Source of the DNA: JAGTRP01 sp035655235
GTDB taxonomy: Bacteria > Pseudomonadota > Gammaproteobacteria > Burkholderiales > Rhodocyclaceae
Direction: 5' to 3'
DNA: 23,307 nucleotides
Assembly: GCA_035655235.1 (NCBI GenBank)
Contig: DASRUX010000136.1
Span: 1-23,307 of the forward strand
The notes under the pieces were generated by a model. The model was not told where the DNA came from. It saw only the letters and a list, made by a program, of their open reading frames with translations, and did not search any database. The position numbers were made by a program, and so were the translations under genes. Of the stretch, positions 13,118 through 21,374 are shown one piece after another. Positions within the stretch are counted from its first letter, which is position 1, and each line of letters begins with the position of its first letter.

Positions 13118-13513
13118 ATGCGCTTCGTATTCGCCGCAATTGCACTATTGACCATCGCCTTGTCGAGCCCTCTGCGGGCAGAACCGAGTGCGGAGGCTGT
13201 CCGGGCGGAGATTCATTCATTGCTGGATCGGCTTGAATCATCCGGCTGCCAGTTCAATCGCAATGGCACCTGGCACACTGCACCGGAGGCCAAGGCACAT
13301 CTCCTCACCAAGCTCGACTACCTCGACAAAAGAGCGACTGTGCAAAGCACGGAGCAATTCATCGACTTGGCCGCGTCGAAAAGCAGCCTCAGCGGCACTC
13401 CTTACCAAGTCAGGTGCGGCAACACCGCGCCCGTAGAGAGCAAGCTTTGGCTCACCAAGGAACTCCAGGCCGTTCGCTCCCCCGGCAAGACCAAACTCTC
13501 GGGGGCGCGATGA
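13118..13513 (+). CDS. Exported DUF5329-family protein
   Basis: 131 residues from ATG 13118. An N-terminal signal peptide is visible (MRFVFAAIALLTIALSS, cleavage near LRA-EP). The mature part carries SSGCQFNRNGTW and PEAKAHLLTKLDYL, then FIDLAASKSSLSGTPYQVRCG, the conserved pattern I associate with DUF5329, a small periplasmic family of unknown function with a probable disulfide between its two cysteines. It lies immediately after the attC-like relic and 46 bases before the VOC gene. Confidence 0.8.
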   Translation: MRFVFAAIALLTIALSSPLRAEPSAEAVRAEIHSLLDRLESSGCQFNRNGTWHTAPEAKAHLLTKLDYLDKRATVQSTEQFIDLAASKSSLSGTPYQVRCGNTAPVESKLWLTKELQAVRSPGKTKLSGAR

Positions 13514-13559
13514 GGATTTCCATCTTGGGCAGTCTGCAACGCCACCGTTGAGGCTTAGG

Positions 13560-14252
13560 GTGTCGCATTCCCATCTCGATCACATCACCGTTACCGCCTT
13601 TTCCCTTGAGGCCGGCAACGCCTTCGTGTCCGAAACTCTCGGTGTTTCGCCCCAGGTCGGCGGCGAGCACCCGCGCATGGCCACCCACAATTTGTTGCTT
13701 CGCCTCGGAGACGCCATGTTTCTTGAGGTTATCGCTCCCAATCCGGCAGCCCAGGCGCCTTCACGGCCTCGTTGGTTCGCCCTCGACAGCCTCGATCCTC
13801 AATCGCGGCCTTCCCTGTCCGCATGGGTGGTGCGCACATCCGATATCCAGGCCGCACTGTCCGCCGCCTCGGAACCCCTCGGGAACATCGAGCCCATGAG
13901 CCGTGGTGCGCTCGACTGGTTCATTTCCATTCCCGCTGACGGTTCTCTTCCGCTGAATGGCGCAGCCCCCTCGCTCATCGAATGGCACACCGACACCCAT
14001 CCCGCCGCCAACCTCGAAGACAAGGGGCTCTCACTGGCCAAACTCGAAATTTTTCACCCAACCCCGGATCGCGTCTCTCGGCTGCTTTCTTCGCTGGAGC
14101 TTGACGCTCCCGTTGTAGTCCTGCCTGCCCAGCCCGGCAAGTCGGCGCATCTGGTTGCGCACATCAACACCCGGCAGGGGCTTCGAGTTCTGTCTGTCCC
14201 TCAAGGCGTCATGCCGCCGGGCCTGACCCGGCAAGCCGGATCGGGGCGATAG
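13560..14252 (+). CDS. VOC-superfamily (glyoxalase-like) protein
   Basis: 230 residues from GTG 13560, chosen because the start SHSHLDHITVTAFSLEAG aligns with the usual first strand of glyoxalase-like domains and AGGCTTAGG precedes it; TTG 13548 is an alternative. LDHI near residue 5-8 gives the first metal-type His, followed by AMFLEVIAPNP, WHTDTHP and a second weaker module ending VLSVPQGV. It resembles the two-module Glyoxalase_3 group. Substrate and reaction cannot be deduced. It may follow the DUF5329 gene in one transcript. Confidence 0.78.
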   Translation: MSHSHLDHITVTAFSLEAGNAFVSETLGVSPQVGGEHPRMATHNLLLRLGDAMFLEVIAPNPAAQAPSRPRWFALDSLDPQSRPSLSAWVVRTSDIQAALSAASEPLGNIEPMSRGALDWFISIPADGSLPLNGAAPSLIEWHTDTHPAANLEDKGLSLAKLEIFHPTPDRVSRLLSSLELDAPVVVLPAQPGKSAHLVAHINTRQGLRVLSVPQGVMPPGLTRQAGSGR

Positions 14253-14274
14253 ACTCAGGAGCCAAGTATCAGCA

Positions 14275-14715
14275 ATGGAGATCGGCATTTTTCCCAAGGC
14301 AATCCTTAACTCCTTCTGGAGCTTCGTCCGGGCATCTTCAATCACTTTCGGGGTATGGCTGGCTGCACTGCTTCCCATTGAGTTGTCGATGAACGCACAA
14401 GGGGTGGCGAATGAAGCCAGGGGATACGCTCCCAATATGGAGCCCGGAGTGGTCGTCACGCTCGCATTTTTCGTGACACTTCCAATTCTCGCCGTCGCTC
14501 TTGTCACCGAACTCGTTCGGCAATGGGGTCTGGGCCGAGAACCGCTTTCCGTGCCCTCCTGCATTGCGCTGGGGCTTCTTGCCGCATGGCCGGTTGGCTA
14601 TTCCTTGAGCTTCCCGACATTGCGCTTGGGGCACTCCAAGATGTACATGGTTTCCGCCCTCGGAATCGGGGGGTTTTACGCCATAAGATGGTTTTGGCTG
14701 ACACGCAGAAAATGA
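14275..14715 (+). CDS. Small multi-pass membrane protein of unknown function
   Basis: 146 residues with four hydrophobic segments (about 18-36, 60-82, 95-110 and 121-137), a loop with GVANEARGYAPNMEPG between the first two, and a basic C-terminus (LTRRK). No family recognised. The stop overlaps the next start (ATGA), so the two genes form a coupled pair. AGGAG lies somewhat far (about 13 bases) from the start. Confidence 0.65.
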   Translation: MEIGIFPKAILNSFWSFVRASSITFGVWLAALLPIELSMNAQGVANEARGYAPNMEPGVVVTLAFFVTLPILAVALVTELVRQWGLGREPLSVPSCIALGLLAAWPVGYSLSFPTLRLGHSKMYMVSALGIGGFYAIRWFWLTRRK

Positions 14716-15026
14716 AGCCCAACCACCGGATTAAGACAAAGGCACTTCAGCTGTTGGGCTGGGCGCTCATCATCTCTTCAGCATTGGTTATCCTCGGATG
14801 GCTGCAGGAACGCGATCCCGACTGCTACCTTGAGCCAGGCGTCTTTGCGCAAATCCGCCTATGCAATGACGACATTGTCGATCCGCCCAAAGAGCCTTCC
14901 CCCTGGCATCTGGCAGGCGCATTGGTCGCAATGGCGCTAGGGATCGCAAGTATTCGGCGTAGCAAGGCCTCGCGAGAAGAGGACAGCCAGCTCTCCTCTC
15001 CACCCACCGCAGAACGCCATGACTGA
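14712..15026 (+). CDS. Small membrane protein coupled to the preceding gene
   Basis: 104 residues from ATG 14712 overlapping the previous stop. Two hydrophobic segments are visible (about 11-31 and 66-84), enclosing a loop with two cysteines (DCYLEPG and IRLCNDD) that could form a disulfide if exported. The C-terminal tail is hydrophilic. No family recognised. The overlap suggests joint function with the upstream membrane protein. Longer in-frame starts exist but lie within that gene. Confidence 0.55.
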   Translation: MKPNHRIKTKALQLLGWALIISSALVILGWLQERDPDCYLEPGVFAQIRLCNDDIVDPPKEPSPWHLAGALVAMALGIASIRRSKASREEDSQLSSPPTAERHD

Positions 15027-15149
15027 GCACAATAAGAAGGCGCCTCCCGCGTCGGCCGCTTGCGACGTATTACTCTGCCGCGCCCGCGTCACCAGTTGGG
15101 TGTTGAACAGGCAGCGCAGGATAATCGGCAGCGCCCTGGAGCTGTCGCC

Positions 15150-15887
15150 ATGCTGACCCTGGTCCTCCTCCCCGGCCTGGATGGAACAGGCTTGCTCTTT
15201 GCCGACTTCATCACCGCCCTCGGCCCGGGCGTCAGGACCATCGTTGCCTCCTATCCCACCGATACGCCCCTCGGATACGACGAACTGGAGCCCATCGCCC
15301 GCTCCTTCCTGCCCCGGAACGAGCCCTTCTACCTGTTGGCCGAATCGTTCTCGGGGCCGCTTGCCATCGCCATTGCAGCGTCGCCGCCGCCCGAGTTGCT
15401 CGGCCTGGTCCTGTGCAGCTCCTTCGCCCGCAATCCCCTACCGGTGCTAGCGCCTTTTCGCTTTGCCCTGGGGGCCGTTCCGGTGGCGGCATTGCCCATG
15501 GCACTGCTCAGTTTCTTCGTCCTCGGCCGCTTCGCCACGCCGGCGCTCCATGCCGCGCTGGCTCGCTCACTGGCGCTGGTCGCCCCGGCTGTCCTTCGAG
15601 CCCGCGCCCGGGCGGCGCTGTCCATCGACAGGGCTTCGCTGCTGCCACAGATCAAGATGCCTGTGCTGTACCTCCGGGCCACCGAAGACCGCATCGTGTC
15701 CGAGGCTTCGTGGAAGCTGGTCAGAGCCCTGGTGCCGCAAGCGACGGCCGTCCGGTTCCCGGCTCCCCATTTCCTGCTCCAGGTGATGCCCAAGCCAGCT
15801 GCCGCGGCGATTGCCGAGTTCATGGGTGCAGGGCTCGATACTGAAGAGCGACGAGCCCCTGACCCCGCTGAAACCCTTCCGCGCTAG
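15150..15887 (+). CDS. Alpha/beta-hydrolase-fold protein
   Basis: 245 residues from ATG 15150, giving the start MLTLVLLPGLDGTGLLF, a typical first strand and oxyanion loop. The nucleophile elbow is YLLAESFSGPLAI, an AxSxS-like variant in which the usual first Gly of GxSxG is Ala. The acid is probably Asp in RATEDRIV and the base His in PAPHFLLQ. Esterase or thioesterase activity is plausible; the substrate is unknown. The region 15027-15149 ahead of it holds no recognised gene. Confidence 0.8.
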   Translation: MLTLVLLPGLDGTGLLFADFITALGPGVRTIVASYPTDTPLGYDELEPIARSFLPRNEPFYLLAESFSGPLAIAIAASPPPELLGLVLCSSFARNPLPVLAPFRFALGAVPVAALPMALLSFFVLGRFATPALHAALARSLALVAPAVLRARARAALSIDRASLLPQIKMPVLYLRATEDRIVSEASWKLVRALVPQATAVRFPAPHFLLQVMPKPAAAAIAEFMGAGLDTEERRAPDPAETLPR

Positions 15888-15899
15888 CGCCCATCCCCG

Positions 15900-16385
15900 A
15901 TGCCCATCACCCCCTTCCACTTCGGCCCCGGCGCAGCCTTTCATGCCCTCGCCCCAAAGCGGATCAGCTTCCTCGCCTTCTGCGCCGCCAACGTCCTCAT
16001 CGATGTCGAGCCGCTGTACTACATGCGTACCGACCAGTACCCGCTCCATCGCTTCTTCCACACCTACATCGGCGCCACCCTTATCGTCCTAATGACAGTG
16101 GCCCTGTTCATGGCGGCCCGGGCCTTCGCCCAGCGTCTGTGGCTGCCAAACCCGTTCGGATGGTGTGAACTCGGCATCCCGGCGGTGGCGATGGGAGCGG
16201 CCCTCGGCAGCTATTCCCACATCGTGCTCGACAGCTTGATGCACGCCGACATCGCTCCCCTGGCCCCGTTCACCGCTTCCAACCCACTCCTCGGGCTGGT
16301 CTCCCTGGCTGTGCTGCACTGGGGATGTGCCGCGACAGGCGTCCTGGGCGCGATCATCCTCTTCCTCCGCCAGCCACGGAAATAA
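15900..16385 (+). CDS. Integral membrane protein with conserved His/Asp motifs
   Basis: 161 residues with three or four hydrophobic segments. Conserved-looking polar positions cluster at the membrane edges: TPFHFGPG (4-11), IDVEPLY (34-40), HRFFHTYIGA (49-58) and SHIVLDSLMHAD. This layout of His/Asp in a small membrane protein is reminiscent of the YdjM-type membrane-bound metal-dependent hydrolase group, but I cannot confirm it. It follows the alpha/beta hydrolase by 12 bases and is probably co-transcribed. Confidence 0.65.
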   Translation: MPITPFHFGPGAAFHALAPKRISFLAFCAANVLIDVEPLYYMRTDQYPLHRFFHTYIGATLIVLMTVALFMAARAFAQRLWLPNPFGWCELGIPAVAMGAALGSYSHIVLDSLMHADIAPLAPFTASNPLLGLVSLAVLHWGCAATGVLGAIILFLRQPRK

Positions 16386-16469
16386 GGGCTCGCCGGCAAC
16401 CCCGCCGATTCCGGCTATGATGCCCCCTTCGGCCGGAGCGCTTTCCGGCGCCTGCACTCGGGAAACTCC

Positions 16470-17645
16470 ATGCTCGACGAATTGGGCCGCCTCCTGATCG
16501 TGAACGGCTTCCTGCCCCACGGCTATTGCATCAGCTGGTCGCCGCCGCTGGTAGGCACCTATCTGGTCAGCGACCTGCTCATCTTCCTGGCCTATTTCTC
16601 CATGCCCGTCGCCATCGGCTATTTCGCCCGGCGCCGGCCGGACTTCCCCTATCCCTGGCTGCTATGGATGTTCGCCGCCTTCATCCTGGCCTGCGGCACC
16701 ACCCATCTGATGGGCTCCATCATCCTCTGGCAGCCCCTCTACTGGCTCGATGCGGGCCTCAAGGCAGTCACCGCCGTCATTTCGGTGATCACCGCCATCG
16801 CTCTCTGGCCCATGCTTCCCCGGGCGCTGAAGATTCCCACCGCTGCCCAGCTCCAGAAGATCAACGACGACCTGCGCCGGGAAATCGGCGAACGGCAGCG
16901 GGTGGAGGAGGAACTGCGCCAGGCCAACGAGGCGCTATTGAAGAGCAACCAGGACCTCCAGCACTTCGCCCACGTCGCCGCCCACGACCTGCAGACGCCG
17001 CTGCGCTCCATTTCCGTCTTCACCCAGCTGCTCCAGCGCAATTTCAAGGGCGAGCTGGGAGAGGAGGCCGAACAATGGATGGGCATGGTGACGGATGGCA
17101 CCACCCGCATGCAGGCCCTCATCGACGATCTGCTGGCCTACTCCCGGCTGGACTCCCTGGCCCGGCCCTTCGAACCCACCGACTGCCGGCGCGTTTTCGA
17201 CGAGGCCCGGTCCAACCTGATGGCCCGCATCCAGGAGACGGGGGCCGAGGTCACCTGCGGCGAGCTGCCCACCGTCTGGGCCGACCGGGTGCAGCTCGCC
17301 CAGGTGCTCCAGAACCTGATCGAGAACGGCATCAAGTACAACACCACGACGCCCCCAAAGGTACGGGTGGGCGCCGAACAGCGGGACGGGGAGTGGGTCA
17401 TTTCCGTCGCCGACAACGGCATCGGCATCGCCCCCAAGTACCACCAGCGGGTATTCGAAATCTTCCGCCGCCTGCACACCCAGCAGGAATATCCGGGCAC
17501 CGGCATCGGTTTGGCCATCTGCCAACGCATCGTCGAACGCCACGGCGGACGCATCTGGGTGGAATCCCGGGACGGGACGGGAAGCACCTTCTACTTCACC
17601 CTGCCGGCGACCGAAGCCACGGCGATGACCGGGGACGCCCAATAA
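16470..17645 (+). CDS. Sensor histidine kinase with an ETR1-type ethylene-binding membrane domain
   Basis: 391 residues. The N-terminal 115 residues form three membrane helices matching the plant ETR1 ethylene-binding domain: SDLLIFLAYFSMP and FAAFILACGTTHLMG. Residues D35, Y42, P46, I72, C75 and H79 correspond, with a constant offset of ten, to ETR1 D25, Y32, P36, I62, C65 and H69. C65 and H69 are the copper ligands. A coiled-coil linker (about 125-165) leads to a HisKA domain with His172 in FAHVAAHDLQTPLRS. The ATPase domain has N-box NLIENGIKYN, G1 DNGIGI and G2 GTGIGLAI. It has no receiver domain and no adjacent response regulator. Ethylene, or another small ligand via Cu(I), is the inferred signal. 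Bacterial ethylene receptors of this type are known in cyanobacteria. Confidence 0.9.
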   Translation: MLDELGRLLIVNGFLPHGYCISWSPPLVGTYLVSDLLIFLAYFSMPVAIGYFARRRPDFPYPWLLWMFAAFILACGTTHLMGSIILWQPLYWLDAGLKAVTAVISVITAIALWPMLPRALKIPTAAQLQKINDDLRREIGERQRVEEELRQANEALLKSNQDLQHFAHVAAHDLQTPLRSISVFTQLLQRNFKGELGEEAEQWMGMVTDGTTRMQALIDDLLAYSRLDSLARPFEPTDCRRVFDEARSNLMARIQETGAEVTCGELPTVWADRVQLAQVLQNLIENGIKYNTTTPPKVRVGAEQRDGEWVISVADNGIGIAPKYHQRVFEIFRRLHTQQEYPGTGIGLAICQRIVERHGGRIWVESRDGTGSTFYFTLPATEATAMTGDAQ

Positions 17646-17786
17646 CCGTGCATACGCCCCGAAACGGGGACCGGGCCAGCCCCTTTCCGGTTGAGGAGAG
17701 CCCGGCCGGTCTTTGAATCTCCAGGGAAATCCGGCACGGGTATGTATCTTGCGCGAAGCAGGCCTGTCCCCCGCTCAAGGCCTGCC

Positions 17787-19421
17787 ATGAAAACCAACCT
17801 GCCTGTCACCGGTGTCGAAACCCTCTTGCCCGAGGGCGAATTCATCTACTCCCGTACCGACCTGAAAGGCCTCCTCGTCGAGGCCAACGAGGCTTTCGCC
17901 CGGATCAGCGGCTATTCCCGGGAGGAGATGATCGGCCAGCCCCACAACATCGTCCGCCATCCGGACATGCCGCCCGAAGCCTTCGCCGACCTGTGGTCCG
18001 ACCTGAAGGCGGAGCGCCCTTGGCGGGGCCTGGTCAAGAACCGCCGCAAGGACGGCGGCTACTACTGGGTGGTGGCCAACGCCTCGCCAGTGCGGGAAAA
18101 CGGCCAAGTGGTGGGCTACCAGTCGGTCCGCGCCCGCCCCAGCCGGGCGGAAGTGGCCGCCGCCGAGGCGGCCTACCGGCGTATACGGGAAGGGGACCGT
18201 TCCCTCTACGTCAGCCACGGGCGGGTGGTGAAGCGCCGTCCGGCCTGGGTCGACGCCCTCCTTTCATTGCGCGCCCAGATGACCCTCATGGGCCTTGCGG
18301 TGATCCTGGAGAGCGGCCTGTCGATGCTGGAAGAAGCTTTCGATTCCACCGCCTTCGGCATCGCCCACACGGTGGTGTCGGTGTTCGGGGTGGTGTACGG
18401 GCTCTATTTCCTCGCCTTCTTCGCCCCCGGCGTGAACGGCGACCTGAACCGGCTCGCCGCCTGGCTGGATTCGGTGCTGGTGTCGGGCAACCTGAACGAG
18501 CGCTTCGACCTGCCCCGCCGCGACCTCATCGGCCGCATCGCCCGCCGGGCCGACAAATTCGTCACCGTGGTCCAGGCCACTGTCCAGGGCATCGCCGACG
18601 TATCCAGGGAGGTGGAGCGGGCCGCCCGGGAAGTGGGACAGGGGGTCGATTCGGTCAAGCAATCCGCCTCCCGGCAGAACGAATCCACCGCCGCCGCGGC
18701 TGCCGCCGTGGAGGAGGTCACCGTCTCCATCGGCGAAGTGGCGGCCCACGCCCACAGTACCCAGGAAGCGGCCGCGCAGGCCGGCATGCTTTCCCGGGAA
18801 GGCGCCGAGCTCTCCGCCCGGGCCACCGCCACCATCCTTTCCCTGGCCGACACGGTGAAAACCTCCGCCGCCCAGGTGGACACCCTGGGGGAACGCTCCA
18901 GCGAGGTGGGCCGCATCGTCGCCGTCATCCGGGAAATCGCCGAGCAGACCAACCTGCTGGCCCTGAACGCTGCCATCGAAGCCGCCCGGGCCGGTGAGCA
19001 GGGACGGGGCTTCGCCGTGGTGGCGGACGAGGTGCGGAAGCTCGCCGAGCGCACCGGTAAAGCCACCCAGGAGATCGGGGCCATGATCGCCGCCATCCAG
19101 GACGACACCCACAAGGCGGTGGACGGGATGCGTTCCGGCGCCGCCCAGGTGGAGGATGGAGTCAATCTGGTGCAGGAGGCGGAGCAGGCCCTACGCAGCA
19201 TCAACGGACAGATGGAGCAGACGGTCCGGATGGTCGATGACATCTCCGCCGCCTCCCGGGAACAGCGCAGCGCCATGACCGAGTTGGCCCAGGATGTGGA
19301 ACAGGTCGCTGCCATGACCGAGCGCAACGTGGCGGTGGTGGTCCAGACCGAATCCCTGGCCGACGACCTGGCCCAGGTGGTGGATCGCATGCGGAAATCG
19401 GTGCAGCAGTTTTCCGTCTGA
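17787..19421 (+). CDS. aer: Aer-like PAS-domain methyl-accepting chemotaxis protein
   Basis: 544 residues from ATG 17787; an upstream in-frame ATG at 17691 lies in what looks like untranslated leader. The N-terminal PAS domain (about 15-115) is Aer-type: NEAFARISGYSREEMIGQPH, RHPDMPPEAFADLW, and KNRRKDGGYYWV, the FAD-binding signature of aerotaxis receptors. Two membrane segments lie near 170-220, then a HAMP-like region. The cytoplasmic hairpin tip is EIAEQTNLLALNAAIEAARA with AERT further on. There is no C-terminal pentapeptide for CheR/CheB. Likely role: energy/redox-sensing input to the chemotaxis array. Confidence 0.92.
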   Translation: MKTNLPVTGVETLLPEGEFIYSRTDLKGLLVEANEAFARISGYSREEMIGQPHNIVRHPDMPPEAFADLWSDLKAERPWRGLVKNRRKDGGYYWVVANASPVRENGQVVGYQSVRARPSRAEVAAAEAAYRRIREGDRSLYVSHGRVVKRRPAWVDALLSLRAQMTLMGLAVILESGLSMLEEAFDSTAFGIAHTVVSVFGVVYGLYFLAFFAPGVNGDLNRLAAWLDSVLVSGNLNERFDLPRRDLIGRIARRADKFVTVVQATVQGIADVSREVERAAREVGQGVDSVKQSASRQNESTAAAAAAVEEVTVSIGEVAAHAHSTQEAAAQAGMLSREGAELSARATATILSLADTVKTSAAQVDTLGERSSEVGRIVAVIREIAEQTNLLALNAAIEAARAGEQGRGFAVVADEVRKLAERTGKATQEIGAMIAAIQDDTHKAVDGMRSGAAQVEDGVNLVQEAEQALRSINGQMEQTVRMVDDISAASREQRSAMTELAQDVEQVAAMTERNVAVVVQTESLADDLAQVVDRMRKSVQQFSV

Positions 19422-19549
19422 GTTTTCGGGGTAAGATGCTGACATAAGTCATAGTGCGTATTTGTCGTACATCTGTCCGCGTTCAGGTTGCTGCCGGGCG
19501 AACAGCAGTTTCGTCCTTCAACGGCTTCGCGGGCCCGAGGAAAACCCTT

Positions 19550-19747
19550 TTGCAGACATCTCCGGCGAAATCGACCCTGTGGTTCCGAAGAGCGGCCCCC
19601 TGGCTGCTCTTCGGCGTCTGGCTGACGGCCTCCGCCGCCCAGCTGTGGTCCATGGAAGTCGAATCCCTGCGCGCCGGCATCGTCTGCACCACCACCTTCC
19701 CTTCCGACTCGAAAATTACAACATGGATACAAGACTGGCTTCGGTAG
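19550..19747 (+). CDS. Possible small protein overlapping the next chemoreceptor start
   Basis: 65-codon frame from TTG 19550, with GAGGAAAA about 8 bases upstream. A hydrophobic segment with signal-like character (WFRRAAPWLLFGVWLTASA) is followed by a short tail. It ends 25 bases inside the following MCP gene. Not recognised. It could be a real exported or membrane peptide, the relic of a larger gene, or chance. The gap 19422-19722 otherwise shows nothing identifiable. Confidence 0.3.
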   Translation: MQTSPAKSTLWFRRAAPWLLFGVWLTASAAQLWSMEVESLRAGIVCTTTFPSDSKITTWIQDWLR

Positions 19748-21231
19748 GCAACAGCCTCGCAACTTTCCGCGCCCGCGCCGACAACATCCTGGTCGGCACC
19801 CTCGGCTTCCATCTCCTCGTCTGCCTGATCACGGCGGCGGTCACGGATAGCTGGGGAGCCGCCCTGACCGTCGGCGTCCCCGCCTTCGCCGTGCCCTTCA
19901 TCCTGAGCCGCACTACCAAGGGCGCCCTGGTGACCCGGCTGGCGGTAGCCTGCGCCGCCATGATCTTCTCGGGCCTGCTCATCCAGCAGACCCATGGCAC
20001 CATCGAAGCCCACTTCGGCATCTTCGCCCTGCTGGCCTTCCTGGTGCTCTATTGCGACTGGCGCCCCCTGATCGCCGCAGCCGGCCTCATCGCCGTCCAT
20101 CACCTGGCCTTCGCCTGGCTCCAGGCCGGCGGCGCCGGGGTCTATGTCTTCCCGGAACCCAGCGGCATCGTCCGCGTCCTCATCCACGCCGTCTATGTGG
20201 TGATCGAAACCGGTCTCCTGTGCTACATGGCCGCCCTCCTCAAGGGCATGGTGGAGGACGGCATCGCCGTCTCCGACTTCGCCACCCGGGCCGCCGAGGG
20301 CCGCCTGGACTACGTCTTCGATCCTGCCCGGGTCGCCGCACGGCCGCTGCTGGCCGCCGTCGCCCGCATGCAGGCCGACCTGCACCGCATCATCGGCGAG
20401 GCCAGCAACACCGCCAACAGCCTGCGCGACCTGGCGACCCGCCTCACCTCCGCCTCCGACGCCATCTCCGCCAGCGCCGCCGAGCAGAGCGATTCCACCG
20501 GCGCCATGGCCGACGCCGTGGAGCAGATGACCCAGGCCATCAACCACATCGCCGAGGACGCAGGCAATGCCCAGAATCTTTCCCAGGATTCCCGGCAGGC
20601 GGCGGGCAGCGGCAGCGAGGTGGTCAAATCCACCATGGGCGAGATGTCCGGCATCGCCGGGGTGATCGAGCAGGCGGCCCAGCAGGTGGAGGACCTGGGC
20701 AGCAAGTCCGAAAAGGCCATCGCCGTGGTGAATATCATCCGGGACATCGCCGACCAGACCAACCTGCTGGCCCTCAACGCCGCCATCGAAGCGGCCCGGG
20801 CTGGCGAATCCGGCCGGGGCTTCGCCGTGGTGGCCGACGAAGTGAGGAAGCTGGCCGAGCGGACCTCCGCCGCCACCACCGAAATCGGCCAGATGATGGG
20901 GGACATGAAGTCCGCCAAGGAATCGGTCCTCGCCACCATCGCCGACGCGGTGGTCCGGGTCCAGACCGGCGTCACCCACGCCGGCGAGGTGGGGAGCATG
21001 ATTGACGCCATCACCGAGAAGGCCGGCGCCGTTGGGGACGTGGTGGCCGACATTTCCGCGGCCCTGCGGGAGCAGACCACCGTCACCCAGGAAATCGCCG
21101 GGCATGTGGAGCGCATCGCCGCCATGGCCAAGGACTCCACCGCCTCCACCAGCGAGATCGCGGCGGAAGCCCACGGCCTGGAAAACCAGGCCCAGGCCCT
21201 GCGTAGCGCCCTGGGGCGGTTCCACCTGTAA
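19723..21231 (+). CDS. Methyl-accepting chemotaxis protein with multi-pass membrane sensor region
   Basis: 502 residues from ATG 19723. The first 175 residues hold five or six hydrophobic segments with a conserved-looking stretch EAHFGIFALLAFLVLYCDWRP and IAVHHLAFAW rather than a periplasmic loop, so ligands would be sensed in or near the membrane. A short HAMP-like region follows (about 185-215). The signalling domain has the tip DIADQTNLLALNAAIEAARA and a long coiled coil. The longer open frame from 19462 lacks a plausible start. It follows aer by 301 bases and is not obviously in the same transcript. No adaptation pentapeptide is seen. Confidence 0.88.
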   Translation: MDTRLASVGNSLATFRARADNILVGTLGFHLLVCLITAAVTDSWGAALTVGVPAFAVPFILSRTTKGALVTRLAVACAAMIFSGLLIQQTHGTIEAHFGIFALLAFLVLYCDWRPLIAAAGLIAVHHLAFAWLQAGGAGVYVFPEPSGIVRVLIHAVYVVIETGLLCYMAALLKGMVEDGIAVSDFATRAAEGRLDYVFDPARVAARPLLAAVARMQADLHRIIGEASNTANSLRDLATRLTSASDAISASAAEQSDSTGAMADAVEQMTQAINHIAEDAGNAQNLSQDSRQAAGSGSEVVKSTMGEMSGIAGVIEQAAQQVEDLGSKSEKAIAVVNIIRDIADQTNLLALNAAIEAARAGESGRGFAVVADEVRKLAERTSAATTEIGQMMGDMKSAKESVLATIADAVVRVQTGVTHAGEVGSMIDAITEKAGAVGDVVADISAALREQTTVTQEIAGHVERIAAMAKDSTASTSEIAAEAHGLENQAQALRSALGRFHL

Positions 21232-21318
21232 GGGGCACGGGAGCGGGCGGAGACAACGCCCCCCGCTCCACCACCACCGCCCCCCCGCTTGGGCTGCCTG
21301 ACCCGCCCCTGAGAAACC

Positions 21319-21354
21319 CTGGGTAAATTCCCTGTTCCAAGGGTATTTACCCAG
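21319..21354. promoter_or_regulatory. 36-bp perfect-armed palindrome upstream of the MASE1 sensor gene
   Basis: CTGGGTAAAT (21319-21328), T, CCCT (21330-21333), six-base loop, AGGG (21340-21343), T, ATTTACCCAG (21345-21354). It could be a transcription-factor operator or a structured element. There is no T-run to make it a standard terminator. It ends 20 bases before the start codon of the next gene. Confidence 0.6.
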
Positions 21355-21374
21355 ATGTAGGCAGGGAGTCAGCG

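Noticed and set aside
14716..14760. Inverted repeat AGCCCAAC / GTTGGGCT resembling attC outer cores
   Set aside because: The arms match R''/R' cores, but the 29 bases between them contain no pairing inner stem or bulged base and lie within coding sequence at the start of a membrane-protein gene. Most likely chance.
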